Source: JAWXCM01 sp034408745
GTDB lineage: Bacteria; Acidobacteriota; Terriglobia; Bryobacterales; Bryobacteraceae
Length of the DNA: 5,726 bases
NCBI GenBank assembly: GCA_034408745.1
Contig: JAWXCM010000033.1
Span: 1-5,726, forward strand
Direction: 5' to 3'
The notes under the pieces were generated by a model. The model worked only from the letters and a program-made list of their open reading frames with translations, did no database searches and was not told the DNA's origin. Every line of letters begins with the position of its first letter. The stretch's first letter is position 1. Made by a program: the position numbers and the translations under genes. This document shows, in pieces, positions 1-5,355 of this stretch.

Positions 1-196
1 GCGTGAGGTCGTCTTCAACGCCGGTGGCCATGTAGCCCCAGTGCGCGGGCGGCAGTGCTTTGCGCGCGGCGGGTTCGAAATCGAGGATGTTGATGGCTTG
101 CTGGGGGGCGGTGATGATGTCGGGTTCGCTGGTTTGGGCGAGGAGCGGGCTGGCGGCGAGCCAGGCAAGGAATCGGCGGCGGTTAGCGTCGGGCAC
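1..196 (-). CDS. FMN-dependent alpha-hydroxy-acid dehydrogenase/oxidase, N-terminus (partial)
   Basis: The first 65 codons are in the window; the rest lies beyond base 1. The start is GTG at 196-194, the only usual start codon in frame after an upstream TAG at 211-209; no clear ribosome-binding site is seen. Residues 4-20 read like a twin-arginine export signal (NRRRFL followed by a hydrophobic stretch ending LLAQ), so the product may be exported folded with its cofactor. From about residue 36 the sequence (NILDFEPAARKALPPAHWGY, then MATG and EDDLT) matches the start of the lactate/glycolate oxidase family (LldD-like), in which FMN oxidises a 2-hydroxy acid to a 2-oxo acid. The FMN-binding barrel and catalytic His are outside the window, so substrate cannot be judged. 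It follows the methyltransferase by 59 bases on the same strand and could be co-transcribed. The family call is fairly sure; Tat export is likely. Confidence 0.8.
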   Translation of the reverse strand, partial: MPDANRRRFLAWLAASPLLAQTSEPDIITAPQQAINILDFEPAARKALPPAHWGYMATGVEDDLT

Positions 197-255
197 GTTG
201 GGGTGAGTCTACTGGGCGGGGCGGTTGCCCGTCAAGTTTTTCGAGTGGTTTTGTT

Positions 256-978
256 TCAAACACTGGCAATTCGTTTCACGGCGACCAGACCGACGTTCTC
301 TCGGCCGTCGAGTCGCAAGTTGACCGGATAGTCCGACCGGCAGTAGAGCCATACCCGCTCCACTTTGAGGCCTGCCGCCTCAGCCTCCCGGCGGAGAATG
401 AAATCGTCCAGCAGGTGCACCGACCTCGGCATCTGGCTGAATTTCTTGTGCATGGAATACTCGCTGAGTTTGGGCACCCATCCCGGCCATTTGTCACCGG
501 CGGCGAGTCGTCGCTTATATTCCGGCAGAAAGCCGGAAAACGCGGTTTGATACGGAGTGGTGGCGTGAATAAACAGCTTGCCGCCGGGCCGGAGCCAGTC
601 GGCGATCCAGCGCATGCCGCGCTCCACCTGATTGCCTGTGAGGAAGTGGAAGACGTTGGACGCATGAACCGCGCCCAGCGTCCCGTTGTTGAACCACACA
701 TCGCGCGGGAACCTGGCCACTCGGGTCCGCAACCGTTCGAGCGCCGGCGGCCCGAGTTCGGGGTCGGCCTCGACGCGCCTTTGTAATTCAGCCATGTGGG
801 TCTCGTCGAGATCATTGGCTACCACGTATGCGCCGGCCCGCAGCGCCGCGATCGAGGCGAGCCCGAACGCGGCCCCGATGTCGAGTGCGGCCGAATCCTC
901 CTGCGAGCAAAACCCCGTCTGGCAGAAATCGACAAACTCGAGGCTGACGGAGTTCAACTGCTCCGAGGCCCAGCCCAT
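256..978 (-). CDS. Class I SAM-dependent methyltransferase
   Basis: From ATG 978 the protein has 240 residues. The fold signature is visible: motif I LDIGAAFGLAS at about residues 32-42, the acidic residue after strand 2 in VVANDLDE (about 52-59), strand 4 VHASNVFHFL (about 104-113), and the LRPGGKLFIHATTP turn (about 129-142) typical of Rossmann methyltransferases. It should transfer a methyl group from S-adenosylmethionine; the acceptor cannot be inferred. No signal peptide or membrane segment is seen, so it is probably cytoplasmic. The start is uncertain. The frame is open upstream, and a TTG at 1023-1021 overlaps the TAA of the preceding Rieske relic (1018-1016), which would allow translational coupling and give 255 residues. 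An ATG at 1131 lies deep inside the relic and is unlikely. No start has a convincing ribosome-binding site. The gene looks intact, unlike its upstream neighbours. Confidence 0.85.
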   Translation of the reverse strand: MGWASEQLNSVSLEFVDFCQTGFCSQEDSAALDIGAAFGLASIAALRAGAYVVANDLDETHMAELQRRVEADPELGPPALERLRTRVARFPRDVWFNNGTLGAVHASNVFHFLTGNQVERGMRWIADWLRPGGKLFIHATTPYQTAFSGFLPEYKRRLAAGDKWPGWVPKLSEYSMHKKFSQMPRSVHLLDDFILRREAEAAGLKVERVWLYCRSDYPVNLRLDGRENVGLVAVKRIASV

Positions 979-1015
979 CTGATTTTTCGTGATGACCTGC
1001 CGGGGCCGCTTTGGT

Positions 1016-1552
1016 TTAACCAAGCCGCCGCCGGATCCACTGGTCGAAGGCATGAAGCAGTTCCTCGCGCGCGGTGTAAGGACCGGGCGTACAGGCTCGC
1101 GACTGCACGCCGGCCTGGGACAACTCGGCAATATGCCAGTCTTCCTGATTTGTTAAATCCCAGAAATCGATTACATCGTGAAAAACGAAATCCTTTTTGG
1201 CCATTTCCGCCGGATGGAAATGAAATTCGCACTCGATGGGATGCGGGAGCGGGCAGTGCAGGCACTCGTTGTAATTCTGCACGATCAGCGCAGATCGTCC
1301 ATGGCCCACGCCGCGAATTTCTCCGGTAAATCCTCCAGTTGCCCGGGTCGCTGATGTGCGGCGCGCCGGTGAGCCGCGCGTCACCAGCACTCTTTCCGCC
1401 CCCACATCGCGAAGGAAGTAGTCGCCCGCGTGAGCCAGTTCGGGAGCCCGGCCCGCGCAGACCCACATGCCGAACCACAGGGCTTCCATCTCAGACTGGA
1501 AGCGCAGCGGATCGACGAAATACTCGCGCGGCAATGTAGTCTTGATCGACAC
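1016..1552 (-). pseudogene. Rieske non-heme iron oxygenase alpha subunit, internally deleted relic
   Basis: The open frame encodes 178 residues, about half the usual 350 or more of ring-hydroxylating/demethylating oxygenase alpha subunits. It starts at GTG 1552-1550, three bases after the anti-sigma stop. Residues 1-60 are a normal N-terminus (LPREYFVDP, then AGDYFLRDV and VLVTRG). Residues 89-105 hold the mononuclear-iron motif NYNECLHCPLPHP (Glu95, His99 and the second His of the Glu-x2-His-x4-His pattern). Residues 106-178 are a normal C-terminus, including FHFHPAEMAK, FWDLTNQEDW (likely third iron ligand) and TPGPY. The Rieske CxH...CxxH cluster region is absent, as is about 100 residues after the HCPLPHP motif. 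Between residues 61 and 88 the open frame is unlike the family, but the other two frames of the same DNA read RLTGAPHISD (1376-1347) and EDLPEKFAAW (within 1341-1288), both family-like. So several deletions have fused fragments in three frames. Without the cluster the product could not take electrons in the normal way; a decayed gene is the simplest call. Confidence 0.8.
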
Positions 1553-1555
1553 GTA

Positions 1556-2478
1556 CTACCAGCGTAGTTCGGCGACCGCAGCCTCGGTGCCGGGCAGGGG
1601 CGTCAGAATCCGAAGAGCCTCCTCACGCAGCCCGAGTCTGGCGGCCTCGAGCCCGAGTCGAACGCGGTCCGTGTCTTGCGACTGGAGCTGCGCCCAACGG
1701 GCCGCCTCCTCTGCACGGAGCACGCGGAAACGCGCATCGGGCTGCGGTGGAGCAGGCGCCGTCCGCGACCCGGCGCGCACCTGCCACTGCAGCACGACAC
1801 CTCGGGGCAAGGGCACGTCGGGGACCCACCGCGGCTCCTTTACGGCAGCCGACGCGATGCGTTGCAAGCGGTCGTCGAACACCGCAATCTGGTACGCCGA
1901 CACTCCCGCCAGCGACTCCCACCGAAACTCGGGGCGGTCTGATGACACGATGGTGGCGCTCGGCGACACTACTCGCCAGGTAGCGGCGTCAGCGGGCGGC
2001 CCAAGCAACACGCCGAGGGACGGCCGCAGCTGCAGTAATTCCACCGGAAGCTTCACCGATGAGGCGGTGACGGCAGCGGGTACGGGGCTGACCGCCGTCT
2101 GGGGAGGACGAACCGCGACGAACATCAGCACCGCGGCTGCCGCCACCCCGATTCCCGCGACGATGGCAGAGGGCCGCCATGACGGCGGACGCCGCATGAG
2201 CAACACACGAGTTTCCGCGCGCAGTTCATCGATATCGGCCGAACAGACAGAGCACAACGCGGCGTGACGAACCGCTTCATCCGACGCGTTCCCCTGGACG
2301 CACGCGAGCAGGTCTTCATACGTCAAATGAAGCTCCGCCGGATTGAACAGAGACGCCTCCAGCGCAGACCGGCACGAAACGCAGTCCAGCAAATGCCGGT
2401 CCGCCGCCAGCAGTTCCGGCACGCTCAGCTCTTTCCCAGGTAACGGCGCTGCTGTTCGAGAGTGAGGTGCGTGTCCAT
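1556..2478 (-). CDS. Membrane anti-sigma-like protein with two zinc-binding motifs; -1 frame change after codon 16
   Basis: The ATG at 2478 directly follows the sigma-factor TAA (TAAATG). Reading from it gives MDTHLTLEQQRRYLGK and then TGA at 2427-2425; the family-like continuation (ELSVPELLAADRHLLDC) lies in the -1 frame, open to TAG 1558-1556. The joined product is 307 residues. It has two His-x3-Cys-x2-Cys motifs: His29/Cys33/Cys36 and His72/Cys76/Cys79, each preceded by an HLT helix start, as in zinc-binding anti-sigma domains. A hydrophobic segment at about 105-123 is the likely single membrane span, placing the zinc part in the cytoplasm. Outside lie a fibronectin-like/beta-sandwich stretch (about 165-255, PEFRWESLAGVSAY, then LQWQVRAG and ARFRVL) and a helical C-terminus. 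Its role would be to hold the neighbouring sigma factor until a signal releases it. The alternative is a GTG start at 2422-2420 preceded by AAGAG, giving 288 residues without the first helix. Whether the frame change is programmed or a mutation is unresolved. Confidence 0.72.
2393..2437 (-). promoter_or_regulatory. Candidate programmed -1 frameshift signal
   Basis: On the minus strand, GGGAAAG (2437-2431) sits in the register G GGA AAG relative to the ATG at 2478, the X XXY YYZ pattern of -1 slippage; phage lambda uses the same heptamer in its G/T tail genes. The spacer is 8 bases (2430-2423). Then GTGCCGG (2422-2416) can pair with CCGGCAT (2399-2393) around a 16-base loop, the outermost pair being G-U. 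The zero frame stops at TGA 2427-2425, giving a 17-residue peptide; slipping back one base joins the frame encoding the anti-sigma protein. No Shine-Dalgarno-like stimulator is seen upstream. A one-base deletion mutation or sequencing error at this run would look the same in a single sequence. Confidence 0.45.
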
Positions 2479-3423
2479 TTACCGCATTACTTCCTGTATG
2501 TGAAGAATGGCAATCGACGCGGATATTACGAGACCGCCCCATTTCACGGCTACACGCCGCAGAAGCCGTTCCCGCGCCGATTTGCGAAGATTGATCACCT
2601 GCTGGCGCGTGGATTCCAGCCGGCGGGCAATGCTCAGGTCGTCCAAGGGAAGGCAGTTCCAGACTGCCGCGAACTCCTCGACAGGCATCTCCAGAACCGC
2701 GGCGATGTCGCTGATGGTGGCGATGCCGCATACGGGCAGCGCCTCAATGGCCTTCAGGCTCAGCAAGACGGCGAACCGCTGTCGCAGTGGCAGTTGCCGA
2801 ACCTCCAGCCAAAGCTCGGCCAGCGCGCGTCTGCGGTCCATGGACGCCACCAGCCCGGCTTCCGGGTGCGGCACAGCCGGCTCGGCAAGCTCATCTGATG
2901 CCGTCTCGCTGACATTGCGCAGCCGTGCGACAGCCGTTGCGAGATCACGCAAAGTGACTCTTGCCGGCGTCACGGATTTCAAGATCGCCGAGATCATCTC
3001 GCGCAGGGGCAGAGGGGCGAACGAATTGAAATCGACGGTCCCCGGCATGGGACCCGCATCCGCGCTCACCTGCCGCGAAAGGGCGGGATCGTGCTCCACG
3101 ATGTAGCGAATGCGATTGCGGAGGCGCATGTACTCCGGCCGTTTCTCACGCAGCCAGGAATAGCAGACCCGGCAGGAGAGCACTGCCACGTACCCCGCGA
3201 AGTCTTCGATGGCTTCGGATCGGCCACTGCGCCAGGCCGCCAGCCGCTGCATGAGTTCGATGCGCACCTGGCTCTCCAGATCGTGCCACTCCGCTTCGGG
3301 AAGGCGTGCCCGGACGGTCCGCCTCGCCACTGGAGTTGCGTGCTGCATGAGCAGGCACGCTAACTCGTCGGTAGCCTGTGCCTCGTTGCCGGCGTTCAGC
3401 CACGGTAACAAGAGCGGGTCCAC
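2479..3423 (-). CDS. Sigma-70-family RNA polymerase sigma factor (ECF-like, extended)
   Basis: The protein has 314 residues from GTG 3423-3421, preceded by GAGG (3431-3428) at 4 bases; no other in-frame start lies close upstream. A region-2-like part at about 30-115 (RTVRARLPEAEWHDLE, then FAGYVAVLSCRVCYSWLREK and RLRNRIRYIV) resembles the core-binding and -10 recognition helices. A middle stretch (about 116-200) is poorly conserved. A region-4-like part at about 205-290 (LPLRQRFAVLLSL, TISDIAAVLEMP, then TRQQVINLRKSARERLLRR) has a helix-turn-helix look. Length exceeds the roughly 200 residues of a standard ECF factor. The last 20 residues (WGGLVISASIAILHI) are unusually hydrophobic. It should direct RNA polymerase to a specific promoter set. 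The anti-sigma gene starts on the very next base after its TAA, indicating coupled translation and a regulatory pair. It is divergent from the TPR-CHAT gene across 48 bases. The family is fairly clear; the regulon cannot be inferred. Confidence 0.8.
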   Translation of the reverse strand: MDPLLLPWLNAGNEAQATDELACLLMQHATPVARRTVRARLPEAEWHDLESQVRIELMQRLAAWRSGRSEAIEDFAGYVAVLSCRVCYSWLREKRPEYMRLRNRIRYIVEHDPALSRQVSADAGPMPGTVDFNSFAPLPLREMISAILKSVTPARVTLRDLATAVARLRNVSETASDELAEPAVPHPEAGLVASMDRRRALAELWLEVRQLPLRQRFAVLLSLKAIEALPVCGIATISDIAAVLEMPVEEFAAVWNCLPLDDLSIARRLESTRQQVINLRKSARERLLRRVAVKWGGLVISASIAILHIQEVMR

Positions 3424-3471
3424 AATGCCTCGATCTATGTTAGCGAAATGGGCGGCATAACATTAACTGTG
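3424..3471. promoter_or_regulatory. 48-base divergent intergenic region, likely shared promoter
   Basis: This is the only space between the divergent starts of the sigma factor (GTG 3423) and the TPR-CHAT leader (ATG 3472), so both promoters must lie here or inside the coding ends. TAACAT occurs once on each strand (3458-3463 plus, 3442-3437 minus) and matches TATAAT at four of six positions, but it sits only 8 and 13 bases from the start codons, which would mean very short leaders. No good -35 or ECF-type GGAAC box is seen. The AT-rich stretch 3457-3467 contrasts with the GC-rich surroundings. Confidence 0.4.
3437..3463. repeat. Inverted repeat ATGTTA/TAACAT, possible operator
   Basis: The arms are 3437-3442 and 3458-3463, exact inverse complements, separated by 15 bases, with half-site centres 21 bases apart (two helical turns). 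It lies between two divergent genes, a place where a dimeric regulator could control both. The arms are short (6 bp), so chance is possible. They double as the -10-like elements of the intergenic region. Confidence 0.35.
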
Positions 3472-3531
3472 ATGCTGGCCGTTCGACTCACATTCGCAGG
3501 TGTTCTTGCGCTGGTTGCCGCCCTGGGGTAA
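3472..3531 (+). CDS. 19-residue signal-peptide leader ending in TAA, in frame with the TPR-CHAT gene
   Basis: ATG 3472 opens a frame encoding MLAVRLTFAGVLALVAALG followed by TAA at 3529-3531. The peptide has a positive residue (Arg5) and a hydrophobic core of about 12 residues, a textbook Sec signal. It is in the same frame as the TPR-CHAT gene: after TAA the codons read SPEDT and then the ATG at 3547. In secreted relatives a Gln right after the signal peptide is common, and CAA to TAA is one transition, so an ancestral precursor of about 602 residues is easy to imagine. No ribosome-binding site is clear before 3472. It may be a severed signal peptide, a translated leader that couples to the next start, or a readthrough site. 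Confidence 0.5.
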   Translation: MLAVRLTFAGVLALVAALG

Positions 3532-3536
3532 AGCCC

Positions 3537-3541
3537 GGAGG
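3537..3541 (+). promoter_or_regulatory. Strong ribosome-binding site GGAGG deciding the TPR-CHAT start
   Basis: GGAGG is 5 bases before ATG 3547 and 5 bases after the leader's TAA (3529-3531). It supports translation of the TPR-CHAT protein from 3547 without the signal peptide, either freshly or by reinitiation after the leader. Confidence 0.65.
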
Positions 3542-3546
3542 ACACA

Positions 3547-5280
3547 ATGCGGCAATCCGACGCGCTGGCCTCCGCCGGCAAATGGGCCGAAGCTCAGAAG
3601 CTTCTCGATCCGCTCGTGTCCGCGTCCGAGCCCACAGTGCGCATCCGGGCCCGCAACAACCTGTGCGCATTGCATCTGGCACAGTCGAAACTCGACCTCG
3701 CCGAGACGTGCTGGAAGGAAACGGTGGCCGATGCAGAAGCCAGCAACCAACCCGCGCTTCGACTGCGGGCCTTGTCCAACCTGCCGACGGTCGCGCGTCG
3801 CAAAGGCCAGTACGCACAGGCGGCTGCACTCTACGAAAAGGTGATTGAGACGGCACGCACGGTGGGCGATGCGGAGATCGCCGCCACGACGCATGACAAC
3901 CTCGGCCTGGTGCGGTTCCAGCTTGGCCTGTACGAAGAATCCTTTGCCGCATACGACGCGGCTGGCAGGCTGCTGGCTGCGCTCGACAAGCCTGACAAAC
4001 TGGCGGCCCACTACATCATGTACGGCGACGTGCTGCGCGTGTCCGACCGTGTCGCGGAAGCCGAACAGCAGACCCGGGCTGGTCTGGTCATAGCCGACAA
4101 GCTCGGCGACAAGCGGCTTATCTACGCAGCGCTGGCAGGTCTCGGCAACATCACGCGCATGCGTGGCAACACCACACGCGCTCTGCATTACCTTCAGCGA
4201 GCTCTCGCGCTGGCGAAGGAGACCAACCGCACCGCGGCGATGGCCGAGATCACCAACAACATCGGCTACGTGTACTACCTGATGGGTGACGACGAGCAGT
4301 CTGTCGCGCAGTATCGTCAGGCTCTCAAGGCGCCCGGCGATCCGCTGGTGGAACGCGCCATCCGCGGCCGGCTCGCCCTGCCGCTGATCGAACTAAAGCG
4401 TTACTCCGAGGCCGAAACCGAGATCAGTCAGGCCATCGCGTTCGATTCGGTGAAGCTTGCCGTCACACCGGCCGACCTGGAATTCGGCGAGTCCGCCTCC
4501 GACCTGTACAAGGTGCTCATCGCACCCGCGGGCCTGCTCCCGCCGCGCGTGGTCATTGTGCCCGACGGCAGCCTCTGGGATCTTCCTTTCCAGGCACTCC
4601 GCGACACGGCCGGGCGTTCCTGGATGGAGACCGCCGAGTTGACCGTCACGCCTTCACTCGCCGCACTGCAAATGCTCGCCGCCCGGCCCTCGGCTGGCCC
4701 GTCCGGCACACCGCTGTTTGTCGCGCATCCCGCTGTACCCGATTCGGCGGCTCAGGCGGCCACATTCGCTTCGTCACTGAAAGGCGCCCGCGTCGTGGCC
4801 GGACCCGATGCTACTGAGGCCCGCATCAAGGCACTGCTCACGGAAGCCAGCCTGATCCACTTCACCGCGCACGGTGTGGCCGAGCCCGGCGCGCCCTGGT
4901 ATTCCCGGCTGGAACTAACCGCGTCGCCAGGCGAGGACGGCATGCTGGAAGCCTGGGAAATCGCACGGGCCCCGCTTAAAGCTCGACTCGCCGTTCTCGC
5001 CGCCTGCGAGACGGGACGGGGCCGGGTGCTGCCTGGCGAAGGGCTGATCGGCCTCGGATGGGCGTTTCTGGGAGCTGGCGTCGGAAACACTGTGGTGTCG
5101 CAATGGCGCGTCGATTCCGCCGCAACGGCTGCGCTGTTCACCGAGTTCTACCGCAAACTCGGCTCCGGGGCCTCGCCCTCTGCCGCGCTGCGAGACGCGT
5201 CACTGGCGCTTTCCAAAGACCCACGCTGGCGGCATCCGTTCTACTGGGCAGCTTTCGTGAATTTTGGTTCGGCCCGGTAG
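3547..5280 (+). CDS. TPR-CHAT protein, caspase-like peptidase domain
   Basis: From ATG 3547 the protein has 577 residues. Residues 1-298 are tandem tetratricopeptide repeats (for example ALYEKVIETARTVGD, then DNLGLVRFQLGLYEESFAAY and NNIGYVYYLMGDDEQSVAQY), a protein-binding scaffold. Residues about 315-576 form a CHAT domain: VVIVPDGSLWDLPFQALRD, the His442 motif IHFTAHG, and the Cys487 motif LAACETGRG. The His-Cys pair of the caspase/separase-type fold is intact, so peptidase activity is plausible. The end (FYWAAFVNFG) is the usual CHAT terminus. Relatives have a linker of roughly 150-200 residues between TPR and CHAT; here the last TPR (ETEISQAIAF, to 299) runs within a few residues into the piece just before CHAT (PADLEFGESASDLYKV), suggesting an internal deletion. 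An in-frame TAA separates it from a signal peptide upstream, so as read it is cytoplasmic. Three stops in a row (TAG TAA TAA) end it. It is divergent from the sigma/anti-sigma pair, which may be its target. Confidence 0.88.
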   Translation: MRQSDALASAGKWAEAQKLLDPLVSASEPTVRIRARNNLCALHLAQSKLDLAETCWKETVADAEASNQPALRLRALSNLPTVARRKGQYAQAAALYEKVIETARTVGDAEIAATTHDNLGLVRFQLGLYEESFAAYDAAGRLLAALDKPDKLAAHYIMYGDVLRVSDRVAEAEQQTRAGLVIADKLGDKRLIYAALAGLGNITRMRGNTTRALHYLQRALALAKETNRTAAMAEITNNIGYVYYLMGDDEQSVAQYRQALKAPGDPLVERAIRGRLALPLIELKRYSEAETEISQAIAFDSVKLAVTPADLEFGESASDLYKVLIAPAGLLPPRVVIVPDGSLWDLPFQALRDTAGRSWMETAELTVTPSLAALQMLAARPSAGPSGTPLFVAHPAVPDSAAQAATFASSLKGARVVAGPDATEARIKALLTEASLIHFTAHGVAEPGAPWYSRLELTASPGEDGMLEAWEIARAPLKARLAVLAACETGRGRVLPGEGLIGLGWAFLGAGVGNTVVSQWRVDSAATAALFTEFYRKLGSGASPSAALRDASLALSKDPRWRHPFYWAAFVNFGSAR

Positions 5281-5302
5281 TAATAAGCTCTCGCGTTCCC
5301 CC

Positions 5303-5322
5303 TCGTCCACAATGCTGGACGA
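5303..5322 (+). terminator. Intercistronic hairpin, no T-run
   Basis: TCGTCCA (5303-5309) pairs perfectly with TGGACGA (5316-5322) around a 6-base loop, in the 75-base gap between TPR-CHAT and the next gene. There is no following T-run, so intrinsic termination is doubtful; it may instead be a pause, a processing or an mRNA-protecting stem. The rest of the gap shows only the next gene's ribosome-binding site (GGAG 5347-5350). Confidence 0.35.
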
Positions 5323-5355
5323 CACACCAGCACCAACATCCGGACTGGAGAGAAC

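Noticed and set aside
215..245. GGGC-GCCC hairpin near TTTTT on the plus strand
   Set aside because: The stem has only 4 pairs, a 6-base gap precedes the T-run, and no plus-strand gene ends there.
41..331. 96-residue plus-strand open frame at the left edge
   Set aside because: It opposes the clear hydroxy-acid dehydrogenase N-terminus and the methyltransferase C-terminus, and its Gly-rich sequence is typical of a shadow frame.
979..1131. Long N-terminal extension of the methyltransferase from ATG 1131
   Set aside because: It lies inside the Rieske C-terminus, whose frame is clearly the coding one there, and the extra residues have no family character; only TTG 1023 or ATG 978 remain as sensible starts.
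1467..2267. 266-residue plus-strand open frame opposite the anti-sigma gene
   Set aside because: Composition is Ser/Arg/Thr/Ala-rich with no domain; the minus strand carries the real protein.
2482..2731. Upstream extension of the anti-sigma frame to ATG 2731
   Set aside because: The stretch overlaps the sigma factor's region-4 coding sequence in another frame and reads as low-complexity His/Arg-rich shadow protein.
3463..4188. 241-residue minus-strand open frame opposite TPR-CHAT
   Set aside because: Antisense shadow of a high-GC gene; no recognisable domain and no ribosome-binding site, while the plus strand has clear TPR repeats.
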